The notes below the pieces were generated by a model, which was given only the letters and a program-made list of their open reading frames with translations, was not told where the DNA came from and did no database searches. Positions 34,323-47,725 of a stretch of 64,000 nt of DNA are shown here, piece after piece. This stretch comes from Colocasia esculenta (lineage: Eukaryota; Streptophyta; Magnoliopsida; Alismatales; Araceae). The DNA lies in the NCBI GenBank assembly GCA_014218235.1, contig CM024753.1:174320348-174384347 (forward strand), written 5' to 3'. The position numbers were made by a program, and so were the translations under genes. How positions within the stretch are numbered: position 1 is the stretch's first letter; each line of letters opens with the position of its first letter.

Positions 34323-37300
34323 GTGGACGAACCCACCAAAGAGGTAATATTAGAACGACGAAGATCCAGGATCCTAACCATAGCTTCCGGTCTCCCTCTG
34401 GAGGAAGAAGAGGCGCTCGTAGAAATGATAAGGGAATTCAAGGATTCTTTTGCCTGGTTTATGATGACATGCCTGGCATCGACCCCGAATGGTGTTGAAC
34501 ATAGGTTAATCTTGAAGCCAGGGGCAGTTGCCGTTAAACAGAAGTTAAAACGATTCCTCTCCCACATTGCTCTGAAGATGAAAGAGGAAATTGATAAACT
34601 ACACAAAGCTAAGTTCATCCGTGTAGTCCTCTATTCGTTGTGGGTGGCTAATATAGTCCCAGTAATGAAGAAGGATGGAAGAGTGTGAATTTGCATTGAT
34701 TTTCGGAACTTGAAAAAGGCATGTCCAAAAGACGATTTCCCTTTACCTCATTTGGATGTGTTGATTGATAACACCGCTGGGTATGAAACTCTGTCGTTCA
34801 TGGATGGATACTCAGGATATAATCAAATCTGTCTAGCCCCGGAAGACCAAGAGAAAACCTCCTTCACCACACCCTGGGGAACTTATTGCTATGTGGTCAT
34901 GCCGTTTGGATTGAAGAATGCCGGCGCCACTTATCAAAGGGCAATGCTAGCTATCTTCCATGATATGATCCATATTGATGTTGAGGTTTACGTGGATGAT
35001 ATTGTGGTGAAGTCTTGGACTCAAAGAGAACACTCCTCCGTGCTGGCCAAAGTGTTCCGCCGTGCACAAGTATATCAATTAAAGATGAATCCAAAGAAGT
35101 GCGTGTTTGGGGTTTCTTCAGGGAAATTGCTGGGTTTTATAGTCAGCAAGCGGGGGATTCAAATAGACCCAAACAAGGCCAACGCAATCAATGAGATGCC
35201 TCCTCCTAAGAACATATCTGAGCTTCGAGGTTTGATCGGTCGACTTTAGTTCATAAGGAGATTCATATCTCAGCACTCCCAAAGATGTCAGCCTTTCTAT
35301 GAACTGTTAAAAGGAGGAGCCAAATTCGAATGGAATGCCAAGTGCCAAGAAGCCTTTGATGAGCTCAAGAGTTATCTCATGAATCCGCTCGTACTACAGG
35401 CGCCTGTCCCTGGGAAACCCTTAATCCTATATTTGTCGACTATTGAGGACTCCCTAGGAGCTGTCCTTGCACAACATGATGATTATGGCAAAGAAAGGGC
35501 AGTCTATTACCTATCTAGGCTCTTCAATCCTTCCGAGCTCAAGATCACCACAATGGAGAAAACGTGTGCAGCGCTAGTATGGGTAGTGCAAAAATTGAAG
35601 CACTATTTCCTAGCCCATAGGGTGAGTTTGATTTCTAGAATGGATCCTATTAGGTATCTCCTGGAGAAGCCAGTCCTCGCCGACAGATTGACGCGTTGGC
35701 AAAACTTCTTGTCTCAATTCGATATCACCTTTATAGTCCAGAAGGCTATCAAAGGGTATGTCATTGCTGAGCACCTTGCTCACCTTCCTCTTCCTATTAG
35801 TGACACAGTTCAAGAGGATTTCCCCGATGAAAACATGTCACTCATCTCTCACGATCCCTTCTGACGCTCCATTTTGATGGGGCTCTCAATTCTAGGGGAC
35901 GGGGTATAGGTGCTGTCTTACTCACCCCAGAAGGGATCACCATTCCACTTGCCTATCAACTCTAGTTCCCTGCCACCAATAATGTCTCCGAGTTTGAGGC
36001 TCTCCTAGCTGGTCTAAAGCTTGCCTACCTTTTGAGCACGCGCTGTCTCAAGATCATAGGAGACTCTCAACTTCTTCTCCGGCAGGTCCTTTCCACCAAT
36101 TGCACTCGTGACCCTAAGCTCAAGCCCTATCAAGATCTGGTCATGCTCCTAGCTAAGCAATTCCACAAACTCATCTACATTCACACTCCTCGCTCTCAGA
36201 ACATCCTGGCCGATGCCTTGGCATCTTTAGCCTCATCTCTCTCTTTCCCTCTCAGCCGCAGCGCTGAGACTATCACTATCCAAAGGTTAGAAGCTCCCTC
36301 CACTCAGGATCCTTGGTTCAATAACCTCAGGAGCTCTTTAGTTTTGAAGGCAGAGAGGAGAGAAGCGAAGGAAATACTACTTGTAGAGTTATGAGAAATG
36401 AGATGAAGAAAGGCCATGGTACCATGAAATGAGCAGTATTGCAAGGACGATACTTTCTCAGAAGAAGCCAAAGCTGAGGATGGAAGAGTCATCCGTAGAG
36501 CAGCGTTAAGATATACCATTGTTGGAGAAGTGTTATATAGACGCGCTCTAAATGGAATGCTCCTCAGATGTTTGCAAGATGAAGAAGCCTGGAAGGTGGT
36601 GGAAGGAGCCCACTCTAGTGAATGTGGAGGGCATGTGAATATCCAAATGTTGGCTAAGAAGATCCTTAGGCAGGGCTACTACTGGCCAACCCTAGAGGAA
36701 GACTGTGCCATCTACGTACGTAGGTGTGTCAAGTGCCAGCTCCATGCCGATAAGATCCATGCTCCATCCTCTTCTTTGCATCCACTATCTTCTCCTTGGC
36801 CTTTCTCCATGTGGGCCTTTGATATCATTGGACCCCTTGGTGATCCTAATGCTCAAGTAAAACAAAAATCTTTCATCCTTACTACTACTGAGTACTTCAC
36901 CAAATGGGCCGAAACAGAGGCATTTGCAGAGATCAAAGGCTCGAATGTGTGCAGGTTCATCATGAAGAACATCATCTCGAGGTTCGGAGTACCAAGCAGC
37001 TTCGTCACCGACAATGGGCCCCAGTTTATCTCACAAGAGCTTCAGGATCTATGTAAGAAATTCAATATTTCCTTGCATCATTCGTCTCCTTACTATCCGT
37101 AGGGCAACGGTCAAGCCAAAGCCACAACAAAAAGCTTTTGAAAATTAAAGAAAACTTGTGAGTCTCATAAATTCGCTGATTGGCCTGAGAAATTGATTGA
37201 GGCTCTATGGGCCTATCGTACCTCCGTCCGCACGCCCACTGGGCAAACTCCCTTTTCACTTACATACGGGACGGAGGTCGTATGCCCACATGAGATCCTC

Positions 37301-37672
37301 ATTCCTTTGCTAAGAGTTCAGCTGAACAAAGAACTTAATCTCGACAAGCGTCGAGAGGCGTTACTTACACAGTTGGAACTCCTAGACGAACGACGTCTAG
37401 CCGCGACCGATCATGTGCTTTCATATCAAAATAGACTCTCAAGATCTTTTCAAAAGAAAGTGATTGAACGCAAATTCCAAGAAGGAGACATGATTTTGAA
37501 GAGAATTTTCATAAAACCTGGAGGTCCTAGGTCAAAGTTGCAAGCAAACTGGGAAGGGTCGTACATTGTTAAGGAAGTGTACCCTGGGAACGCGTATAGG
37601 CTTATCAATGCTGATGGTAAGGAGCTCTCTCACCTGTGGAATGAGCTGTATCTTAAAATATTCTACCCTTAA
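34323..37672 (+). pseudogene. pol: Tat-B pol: RT, RNase H, archaeal-type RNase H, integrase
   Basis: RT: HRLILKPGAVAVKQKLKRF, a TGA at 34686 in ...DGRV*ICIDFRN, FMDGYSGYNQICLAPEDQEK, catalytic VYVDDIVVKS (about 34990). A TAG at 35247 precedes FIRRFISQHSQR. First RNase H: LILYLSTIEDSLGAVLAQHD. After a frameshift near 35864 the second RNase H keeps its acidic residues: LHFDGALNSRGRGIGAVLLT, NVSEFEALLAGLKLAYL, IIGDSQLLLRQV, NILADALASLA. Integrase: HSSECGGHVN...CVKCQ zinc site, MWAFDIIGPLGD and FVTDNGPQFISQEL for two catalytic Asp; a TAG at 37100, then GNGQAKATTKS where the catalytic Glu of GNGQAEA is Lys. The C-terminal part ends at 37672 (HLWNELYLKIFYP). It copied and integrated the element; it is now inactive. 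Confidence 0.92.
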
Positions 37673-38950
37673 TAAAAGGTTTTCAATAGCGACATCGTTT
37701 TGCAAAAGAATGTTAGTAGCTATGTGTCTCACTCCCTTTCATTTGTTGTCAAATGACCCTTATGCTTAGTCACACACACCATACGGCAACCCAGGGCCAA
37801 TTTCCTTAGTTAGTGATGTTCCTATCTAGCCCTAGTATGGGGGGCGAAGGTCAATTCTCTTCTTGCTCGGATAAGGTCTAGGGGCAAAACGATACTGACT
37901 TGTGGACTAGGGGAGCTGTAACTCATATGTATGAAGTCTCAAATAGAGACGGTCTGTTCAAAAGAAAGAAAAGAAAAGAAAAAGAAAATGGATGAAAATG
38001 AGAAGTAAGCGGAAAATGGAAAATAGGGGCATGTCAAAGAGTGGCAGTACAGTTCCCCGTGGGACGCCCTTGAGCCCGGTCGTACGCATGCCCCGGAAAA
38101 AATAATGACCACAAAGTCTCTAGACAACAGATGGATTCCGTGTGAGATACCCCCTTGCAAGTCTTGCATGCCAGTCTCCCAAGCACCAAGTCCAAGTCTT
38201 GTCTCCTTTAAGTCTTCCTATCCCCGCTAATGACTGGAGAACCCCGCACCTGGTCTACGTTAGAATATTAGCGACTAGGGGCAAGTGGCCTTTGGGGAGC
38301 CAAAAGCAAATGCACACTGTGTTTAGGGGATATTTTGACAAACATGAGATAGGAATGAGATCCATAGCCAATCACTCAAATGAAGAGGATGTCGTTATTA
38401 GGAAACTCCAAAAATCAAAAAAAAAAAAACCAAAAAAAAAAATAGAAAACCCTCAAAAATCCCAAAAAATCATAAAATTCCAAAATCCAAAAAATCAAAA
38501 AATTTCAAAACCCTAAAAAAATCAGAAAATTTCAAAATCTAAAAAAAAAAATAGAAAATCTCACAATCCAAAAAATTAGAAAATCCCGAAAATAAAAAAA
38601 ATGTGTACATATCGCTTTCTTTTGACATGCATTATTTCGATTTACTTTCCGCCTATTTAAATAAGGCTTATCCCCTTGACAATTATGAAGTTGAAGTCAT
38701 TTTTACTTAGCGTAAGGGGCTGAGCCAAAGATCATATCTAACATGTTTTCCTAAGTGTGCAGGGACAGTAAATTTGTTGGAACGCGTGCGACAATGTACT
38801 CAGGGTACTCTCTTCCTCTCTCTCTTATTCGGATCTCTTCTCACACTCGTGTCAATTGCAAATTCATTCATTTTCCATAAATATTGACATAAAATAAAAG
38901 ATCCACTAAGAGATAAGCACTATGTACAAAGATAAGGGGGAGGTGGCTCA
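37673..38950. other. Noncoding spacer between Tat-B pol and the antisense genes
   Basis: No gene is supported. A block at 38400-38600 consists of repeated AAAATCCAAAAAATC-like words, comparable to 4545-4780 of Tat-A. The phrase CCCCTTGACAATTATGAAG (38672) has its counterpart at 4913. The far end probably contains the 3' end of the antisense PMD transcript. Confidence 0.55.
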
Positions 38951-39360
38951 CAAATTCCTCACTGCCCACCACTCTCCCCAGATCCCTCATGTCTATCAGG
39001 AGGTGGTGGCATCTCACCACCACCCCGACCACTCCTAGTGCTCGTCTCACCGCCGAGGCGCCTCTCCTCATCTTCGTTCCTCTGCTGACTGGAGGAACCT
39101 ACTAAGTACTACCTAACGGAGGCGCCTGTCGCTCCGCTAGCTCCACTCGCGCCGCTCCTGCTCCGGCTACGTGACCGGCCTATGGCCGTCATCACCTCCT
39201 GAAGTCCCCGCGCTAGGGTCTGCTGTGCATGCAGATCAGCGCGCAGCCGGGCCAGCTCCTCCTGGTCTACTGACGACCCCTGCACTCGCAGCGTGGCTAG
39301 CTCCCTCGTCGTCTCTACCACCCGTGACTCAACTGCCTCCGCCCGGATGCGCAACTAATC

Positions 39361-41154
39361 TGTAACGACCCAGAATCCGCATTACCAGTAACAACCAGTA
39401 ACCCGAATTCTGACCCGCTAACCCACGAGACAAGCTCGGAAGGGTAGGAAGTGAAAGTCCGAGGAGACTATATGTAAGAAGATACACACCATGCAAAGCT
39501 GTAAAATTCCACTATATGAACATATCATATACAACCTCAGAGTCTGAGCAAAGTACAGAGTACAGAAGTACAACAAAAAGGTACTACTCACTGCAGCTAG
39601 GGAGCACCAACACCGGAGTGGCTAGACTCGCCTGGAACGGAGTCGACGAAGACCACCTGAAAGGGAAGGAGTGAGTCTCAAGAAAAGAGACCCAGTAGGG
39701 AAAAGTAACCCCACCGGCAACAGAACTAAAGTGCGGAAAGTAAAAACTGAAAGTAAGTACACGTCGCACCACAACACAAAACTGTAAACCACGCGGCTCA
39801 GTAACACACACTCACACACACAGCAAGTAGGACTCAGCTAGGTCTGTGGCTCGGCGTCCCGTCACCACAGAGGCTCTCAACCCCAGCCACGTGTGCACAC
39901 TACAGACGCTCTCTCTCGCGTCTGGTCCACGACCGGTTTTTCCCCTACGCTTGACCCTAGCGGTAGAGAAGGGGCTCCACGGAGACCGGCTCAAAACCAC
40001 CACAAGGAGTACGCACAGGACAGAGTCGCACTCGACGTCCTGGCTCACTAGCGGAGGATAACCCACACACTAGTCGTCTAGACGGAGTCGCACCCACGCC
40101 TAGGTAACACAACAGAAACGGGTACACGGTAACGCAACGCGCGTACAACAGACGGAACACACTCAACGTCTGAAACCCCGTACAGTAGTAAACACCTCGT
40201 CCACAATCAACTACTTAATGCACAGGCGGAGTCACACTCTAAGCCTGGCCCACATGTGCTATTAGGGCGGACATCACATGTCAATCGCCTCTAAACACAC
40301 AACTCAAGTCTGCTGGGACACAGGAGATTAACGGCCACATCGATTGCCGCCAATGAGGTAAACGGCACTCACCATGTCGTTTATCCTGATAAACGGCAAT
40401 CGACCTTGTCGTTTAAATCACCCCTGAAGATCTCAACGTCAACAGATGTGGACGTTGATATCTTCAGTCCCCTAAACCCAGAACTGAACCGAATCAGTTC
40501 CAATGGGCAGAACCACCCCAGAACCTCGACTGATGGAGGGAAACACTTCCTCTCATCAATCTAAACTACCAGCACAATAAATTAAACAGTCTAACGCCTA
40601 GATTGTCCAATTACCCCAAAATCCCGCATGATACAACCCAACCCTAAACCATGATTTGCACACAATTCACTTAATTGAGCATGCTGGTTTGCTGAGGAAG
40701 GTTATAGGGTTAAGTCCCTACCTCAGAAAGCTTAAACAATCCCCAAACAGCCACTAATCGCGCCGGATTCCCCCGAAGACTCCGCGCGAATCGCACCAAA
40801 ACCACGCGTTTCCCGCCCGATCAAGCACCGCCACACGATCCAGGGCCTTCCACGAGCTCAAATCACCAACAGAAGCTGTGGAAATCGAAAAGCAAAGGTG
40901 GAAGAAAGAGAGGAAGGAGAAGAAAGAACTCTGCTCTCGGGCTGCCCTATTTCAACAGGACTGGCTAGTCGACGTCAACATCTGGGTCGCCTACTGAACC
41001 GCCTACAGACTGACGTCCAGATCCCATGTCGCTGAGTTCAACATCAAACGTCAACCGCTGGACGCTGACTCTGACTCAACGCAAGCCCTGGCCCCAACCA
41101 CACAGGACCTCTAACAGACCCAATAAGGATCCACTAAAGACCCGAGACCTTACA
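39361..41154 (-). repeat. 3' LTR of the reverse chromovirus
   Basis: Plus-strand ends TGTAACGACCCAGAATCC and GACCCGAGACCTTACA. The minus strand before its start reads AAGGGGGGAGGGC, the polypurine tract (41155-41168). Dyads at 40325-40470 have arms AAACGGCA/TGTCGTTT and CAACGTC/GACGTTG. Confidence 0.9.
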
Positions 41155-41199
41155 GCCCTCCCCCCTTAAGGAATTTTGCCCTCAAAATTCAAACAACAC

Positions 41200-44100
41200 A
41201 GGAAAGAAACTCACCAAAGAGGTACGGAAACTGCTCGCGCATTTCTCCTCCCGCTCCCATGTCGACTCACCACCGGAGTGCCGCTGCCACGCAACACGAA
41301 CTAAAGGGATAGCCTTGTTCCTCAACCTCTGAACTCGGCGGATCCTCAATGTGCAACGGAAACTCTGGTACAGTCAACACTGGAGTCACCTCAGACCACT
41401 CTGCACTCTGCAGAACGTGAGACTCGTCAGAAAGGTACCTCCGAAGCATCGACACGTGAACACGTCGTGCACTGCTGCCAACTCTGACGGAAGCTCAAGT
41501 CTGTACGCCAAACCCCTCCGACACGCTCAGAATGGTAAAAGCCCAATAAAGCGAGGACTCAACTTTCCACGCTTACCGAACCTCACCACTCCCTTCATAG
41601 GAGACACACGAACAAACACCTGGTCTCCTACCTGAAACTCGAGCGGTCGCCTGCGCTGATCTGCATAACTCTTCTGCCGACTCTGAGCTGACTGAAGCCT
41701 CTGTCTCACAAGCTGAACTACCTCAACTGCTGCTGAACCAACTCCGGCCCCGTGACAACTCGTTCGCCAACCTCGAACCAGTCAAGAGGAGTGCGACACG
41801 GTCGTCCGTACAAAGCCTCATATGGTGCCAAACCGATACTGGAGTGATAACTATTATTATATGCGAACTCGACCAACGGCAGTGAACTGTCCACGACCCC
41901 TGCCACTCCAGGCAACAAGCTCTAAGCATGTCCTCCAAAGTCTGGATAGTCCCTCTGACTGACCGTCTGACTGAGGGTGGTAGGCGGAACTAAAAGCCAA
42001 CTCTGTCCCCAAAGCTCTCTGGAAACTGCGCCAGAACCCAGAAGTGAAGCGAGGATCCCTGTCTGACACAATAGAGATCGGCACTCCATGCAAAGGAACA
42101 ATCCGCTCTACGTACAACGCGGCCAACCTACTCACACCCCAACTAGTCCTGACAGGCAAGAATCTGGCAGTCTTCGTCAATCTGTCCACAAGAACCCAAA
42201 TGCTGTCAAAACCTCCAGCTGTCCTCGGCAAACCACAAACAAAGTCAGTCGTCACGTGGTCCCACTTCCACATCGGAATCTCTAACGGCTGCACAAGTCC
42301 TCCTGGACGCTGATGTTCGGCCTTCACCTGCTGACAGACCAAACACCTAGCAACAAAAGCCGCTATGTCTCTCTTCATCCAGGCCACCAAAACTGACGTC
42401 TCAACCTGTGGTACATCTTGGTCGCCCTGGATGAATAGAGTACCTGGAACCATGTGCCTCCTGCAACACACTCTCCTGATAGACTCCTCAACAGGAACAT
42501 AGAGTCTATCTCGGAACCTAACAGTCCCGTCCTCACAAAGCTCAACCTCTGAGAAGCAACACACTGTGCAACTCGGGATCTGCCTGCTGAGCCTCAGCAA
42601 CCTGTCTCACAACGGCGGAGCTGCTAACAAACTGCCCAACACACACTGACGACGACTGGATGAAACTCTGAAAGATCCCTCTGTCGCAGACTGCCACAAC
42701 TGCCACTCTCTAAGCATCAGATGACTCATCTGTGCTTTCCTACTCAAGGCATCTGCAACTACATTCGCCTTTCCAGGCTTATACTCAATGCTGAAATCAT
42801 AGTCTTCAGATATTCCATCCATCGACGCTGCCTCATATTCAGATCCCTCTGAGAAACACATATCTCAAACTCTGGTGGTCGGTACGGACTACAAAACTCA
42901 CTCCGTACAGGTAAAGACGCCAAATCCGCAAAGCAAACACCACAGCTGCAAGCTCTAGGTCGTGGGTCGGGTAACTCTCCTCGTGGGGCTTAAGCTGGCG
43001 AGACGCATAAGCCACCACCCGGCCTTGCTGCATCAAAACCGCACCCAAACCAACACTGAAGCATCTGTGCAAACCTCAAAACCTCCTCACCTGAAGGTAA
43101 GGCAAGAACTGGCGCCGACGTAAGCAGTCGCTTCAACTCTATGAAGCTCTGCTCACACTGCTCCGACCACTCAAACGGAACTCCCTTTCTCGTCAACCGA
43201 GTCAAGGGTGCAGCAACCTGAGAAAAATCTCGAACAAACCTGCGGTAGTAACCTGCCAAACCCAGAAAGCTACGAATCTCAGACACAGATCTGGGACTCT
43301 CCCACTGCAAAACTGCCTCAACCTTCGCTGGATCCACAGAAACTCCCTCACCTGAGATCACGTGCCCCAAAAGTGAACCTGTTGTAGCCAAAACTCACAC
43401 TTACTAAGTTTGGCATACAACTGGTGCTCTCGCAAGTCTGCAACACGATCCTCAGGTGCTCGGCGTGCTCCTCCTCCGAAGCGGAGTACACCAGAATGTC
43501 GTCAACAAACACTACGACAAACCGGTCCAAGAACTGGTGGAACACCCGTGCATCAGATCCATGAAGGCCGCTGGAGCATTGGTGAGCCCAAACGGCATCA
43601 CCAAAAACTCAAAGTGTCCATATCTGGTCCGAAAAGCAGTCCTCTCAATGTCCGAATCTCTAATCCGCAACTGATAGTAGCCCGACCTCAAGTCAATCTT
43701 CGAAAGACACGAGCAGACTGAAGCTGATCAAAGAGATCATCAATCCTAGGCAAAGGATACCTATTCTTGATGGTCACTTGATTTAGCTTCCTATAATCAA
43801 TACACAACCTCAGGCTACCATCCTTCTTCCGGACAAACAAAACAGGTGACCCCCACGGAGAAAAGCTAGGACGAATATAGCCCTTCTCCAACAACTCCTC
43901 AAGCTGCCTCTTCAACTCCCTCAACTCTGCTGGTGCCATACGGTACGGTGCCTGAGCAAAAGGTAAGTGCCAGGAACCAACTCTACAGTAAACTCAATCT
44001 CTCTCTCTGGTGGAAGACCAGGCAACTCTTCCGGAAAGACATCCGGAAACTCACACACTACAGGAATGTCTCCCACTCCCGAGGCAATCTGGTCAAGAGT

Positions 44101-44350
44101 CACTGCAGAAACTAGGAAACCCTGACAACCAGAAGCAAGTAACCTCCCTGCCCTCAAAGCAGAAACTAAAAACGAGAAGTAAGAGGTACGATACCCTGGA
44201 AGTAGAACGTCGCTTCCCAGGTATCCGCAAGTGCACCCTCTTCTTCTGGCAATCCATCACTGCACCATACCGCTCTAACCAGTCCATACCCAAAATCACA
44301 TCATAATCATGTAACTGCAAGGCAAACAGACGGGCTGACAACACTGATCC
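41200..44350 (-). pseudogene. pol: pol of the reverse chromovirus: RT-RH-INT-chromodomain
   Basis: Going down the minus strand: the end of protease/linker (ALQLHDYDVILGMDWLERYG, 44310), [22 protein letters not shown] segment [20 protein letters not shown] and [20 protein letters not shown], catalytic [13 protein letters not shown] (about 43500), connection [20 protein letters not shown]. RNase [21 protein letters not shown] with the preceding Asp region shifted out of frame. Integrase: CLVCQQVKAEHQRPGG, WDHVTTDFVCGLPRTAGGFD, IVSDRDPRFTSGFWRSF; after DGQSE a frameshift precedes [12 protein letters not shown]. Tail: VQRLRNKAIPLVRVAWQRHS then ESTWERE, a chromodomain, with a last frameshift before EQFPYLFGEF. 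Five or more frameshifts were noted, few stops. Confidence 0.88.
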
Positions 44351-44735
44351 TGCAACTACACAGGTACCTCCTCAAGACAGTAGGACGTAAGGACAAAGTC
44401 CCCTGTCGGCAACTCTACTGCTAACTCAACAGACTCTCCCGAACTCAATTCTCCAAGGGAGTCTAAAAACTCCTCAGACACAAAAGAGTGAGAGGCACCG
44501 GAATCAAACAAGACTCTAGCTGCACAACCAAAAACTGAAACAGTACCTTCCACCAGGTAAGCTGCCTCCGCGTCTGCACGAGTCAAGTGGGTAACACGAC
44601 CTCTACCTCTCGACCCACCAGAACCTCCGGTCTGCTGACGCTGCTGCACAGGGCCTGCTGCTGCTACTGCTGCTGCACTCGGGGCTGTGACTGGGTCTGC
44701 TGCTGCGGCACACGAGGTAGCAAAGGACAATCTCG
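44351..44735 (-). pseudogene. Aspartic protease of the reverse chromovirus
   Basis: Reading frame with VEGTVSVFGCAARVLFDSGA and SHSFVSEEFLDSLGEL; the catalytic DSG is intact. It follows the CCHC knuckle of gag and leads into the LPTGDFVLTSYCLEEVPV segment. It would process Gag-Pol. The frame change on either side separates it from gag and RT. Confidence 0.8.
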
Positions 44736-45776
44736 CGCCATGTGACCCATCTGGTCACACCGGTAACACTGCCCAGCAAAAGTACGTTGTACCTGCTGCT
44801 GAACGGCTGCTGAACACTCCCAACGACTGCTGCCTCTGCTCTGCCTGCCTCTATCACGCCGAAACTTCCTCCGAGATCCTGACTTCGCCGTCGTCCCAGT
44901 AGAAGTGGACGCGTAGGAAGTCGCAGTCCTCGGGGTCGTCTGCACACTACCCTGCTGCTGTCGAGGCTGAGAAGGAACTACCTGCGTCTGAACCTCTGCG
45001 CTCCGAGCACGAGTCCGCAAGGTGTCTGCCTCCAACGTGTGCTGTCTGATAGGCCGCATCCAAGTGACACGAGCAACTATCAGCGCCTGCCTGAGCTCTG
45101 GCCTCAAGCCTCTCACGAACTGCTGAGTCCTCAGACCCTCATCTCCCATAATCTGCGGAGCATAACGCCCTAGCTCCAAAATCTAGCCCTGTACTGCACC
45201 ACAGTAAAGTCCCTCTGCTGCAAGTCCAGGAACTGGTACACCTCTCCGTCCGAACGTAAGTAGGACAGAAGGCTCTCTAAAAGAAACGACAAACTCCTGC
45301 CACGGAATCTGCCTAAGTGGGCGAGACTGAAAAGTAGTCTCCCACTCAGCAGACCACCAAGACAACGCCTGCGCCTGCAACTGGTAACTGGCCAGCAGCA
45401 CTCGCTTCTCTGGAACACACTCCATGGAACGAAAAGTCCGCTCCACTGCATCTAACCATGCCCGCGCTGCATCTGGATCAGGCTGGCCCAAAAACTGAGG
45501 AGGCTGAAACTGCAAGAACTCCCTCAACACCTTCCCAGTACCACCCTGGGGTACCAGCGCGTCACGGTGCTGAGCAACAAACTGAGCCATCCCCTCAAGA
45601 AATCGAGTCATGTCTAATCCCTGAGCTACCTGAGGAGGTGGTGGCGGCGGCGGAACAATACCACTGTGCGCATCCTGTGGCAAAGGCTGCGTCTGCTGAG
45701 GTGGCGGAGCATCTCCAACCTCCTGACGAGTCGCCTGCTCGGCTACTCCCTCTCTAGGACGTCGCCTAGGCGCCAT
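44664..45776 (-). pseudogene. gag: gag of the reverse chromovirus
   Basis: ATG at 45776 gives MAPRRRPREGVAEQATRQEV. The capsid part includes FLQFQPPQFLGQPDPDAARA and WLDAVERTFRSMECVPEKRV. Two frame changes near 45300 and 45180 are needed to follow QQRDFTVVQYRARF into LGRYAPQIMGDEGLRTQQFV. The C-terminal part holds one CCHC zinc knuckle, CYRCDQMGHMARDC, all four ligands kept. Packages RNA and forms the virus-like particle in this family; here broken by the frameshifts. Confidence 0.88.
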
Positions 45777-45908
45777 AGAACTACACACAAAACCAAAAAT
45801 ACACACATAAATACACTAACTAACTCCGAGCTACATAGCTGCAACTGTACTCTTTATACTCTGAGTCTACATGATAAGTATTTTCTTATATATCTCATCA
45901 GACCAAGC

Positions 45909-45921
45909 TCTGATACCAAAC
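45909..45921 (-). other. Primer binding site (tRNA iMet type) of the reverse chromovirus
   Basis: On the minus strand GTTTGGTATCAGAGC follows the LTR end at 45922. Confidence 0.9.
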
Positions 45922-47725
45922 TGTAACGACTCAGAATCCGCATTACCAGTAACAACCAGTAACCAGCTAACCCACGAGACAAGCTCGGAAGGGTAGGAAG
46001 TGAAAGTCCGAGGAGACTATATGTAAGAAGATACACACCATGCAAAGTTGTAAAATTCCACTATATGAACATATCATATACAACTCAGAGTCTGAGCAAA
46101 GTACAGAGTACAGAAGTACAACAAAAAGGTACTACTCACTGCAGCTAAGGAGCACCAACACCGGAGTGGCTAGACTCACCTGGAACGGGAGTCGACGAAG
46201 ACCCACCTGAAAGGGAAGGGAGTGAGTCTCAAGAAAAGAGACCCAGTAGGGAAAAGTAACCCCACCGGTAACAGAACTAAAGTGCGGAAAGTAAAAACTG
46301 AAAGTAAGTACACGTCGCACCACAACACAAAACTGTAAACCACGCAGCTCAGTAACACACACTCACACACACAGCAAGTAGGACTCAGCTAGGGTCTGTG
46401 GCTCGGCGTCCCGTCACCACAGAGGCTCTCAACCCCAGCCACGTGTGCACACTACAAACGCTCTCTCTCGCGTCTGGTCCACGACCGATTTTTCCCCTAC
46501 GCTTGACCCTAGCGGTAGAGAAGGGGCTCCACGGAGACCGGCTCAAAACCACCACAAGGAGTACGCACAGGACAGAGTCGCACTCGATGTCCTGGCTCAC
46601 TAGCGGAGGATAACCACACACTAGTCGTCTAGACGGAGTCGCACCCATGCCTAGGTAACACAACAGAAACGGGTACACGGTAACGCAACGCGCGTACAAC
46701 AGACGGAACACACTCAACATCTGAAACCCCGTACAGTAGTAAACACCTCGAGTCACAATTAACTACTTAAATGCACAGGCGGAGTCACACTCAAAGCCTG
46801 GCCCACATGTGCTATTAGGGCGGGCATCACATGTCAATCGCCTCTAAACACACAACTCAAGTCTGCTGGGACACAGGAGATTAACGGCCACATCGATTGC
46901 CGCCAACATGAGGTAAACGGCACTCACCATGTCATTTATTTGATTAAACGGCAATCGACCTTGTCGTTTAAATCACCCCTGAAGATCTCAACGTCAACAG
47001 ATGTGGACGTTGATATCTTCAGTCCCCTAAACCCAGAACTGAACCAAATCAGTTCCAATGGGCAGAACCACCAACAGAACCTCGACTGATGGAGGGAAAC
47101 ACTTCCTCTCATCAATGTAAACTACCAGCACAATAAAATTAAACAGTCTAACGCCTAGATTGTTCAATTTACCCAAAATCCCGGCATGATACAACCCATC
47201 CCTAAACCATGATTTGCACACCAATTCACTTAATTGAGCATGCTGGTTTGATGAGGAAGGTTGTAGGAGTTAAGTCCCTACCTCAGAAAGCTTAAACAAT
47301 CCCCAAACAGCCACTAATCGCGCCGGATTCCCCCAAAGACTCCGCGCGAATCGCACCAAAACCACGCGTTTCCCACCCGATCAAGCACCGCCACACGATC
47401 CAGGGCCTTCCCACAAGCTCAAATCACCCAACAGAAGCTGTGGAAATCGAGAAAAGCAAAGGTGGAAGAAAGGAGAGGAAAGGAGAAGAAAGAACTCTGC
47501 TCTCGGACTGCCCTATTTCAACAGGACTGGCTAGTCGACGTCAACATCTCTGGTCGCCTACTAAACCGCCTACAGACTGACGTCCAGATCCCCTGTCACT
47601 GAGTTCAACATCAAACGTCAACATCGCTAGACGCTGACTCTGACTCAACGGCAAGCCCTAGCCGTCAACCACACAGGACCTCTAACAGACCCAATAAGGA
47701 TCCACTAAAGACCCGAGACCTTACA
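45922..47725 (-). repeat. 5' LTR of the reverse chromovirus
   Basis: Matches 39361-41154 with short indels (it lacks CCGAATTCTGACCCG near its start). Dyads at 46885-47015 repeat those of the other LTR. Confidence 0.9.

Larger units (their letters stand above)
39361..47725 (-). mobile_element. Reverse chromovirus (Tekay/Del-like), complete (TSD TAATC)
   Basis: TAATC at 39356-39360 and 47726-47730 flanks LTRs of 1794 and 1804 bp that look nearly identical. Minus-strand order: 5' LTR 47725-45922, primer site, gag, protease, RT, RNase H, integrase, chromodomain, polypurine tract, 3' LTR 41154-39361. It inserted into the last coiled-coil exon of the antisense PMD gene of Tat-B. LTR similarity suggests it is younger than the forward chromovirus, yet gag and pol already carry several frameshifts. 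Confidence 0.95.

Noticed and set aside
34323..37672. Integrated pararetrovirus (caulimovirid) sequence
   Set aside because: Integrase, a second archaeal-type RNase H, LTRs and a target duplication identify a Ty3 retrotransposon.
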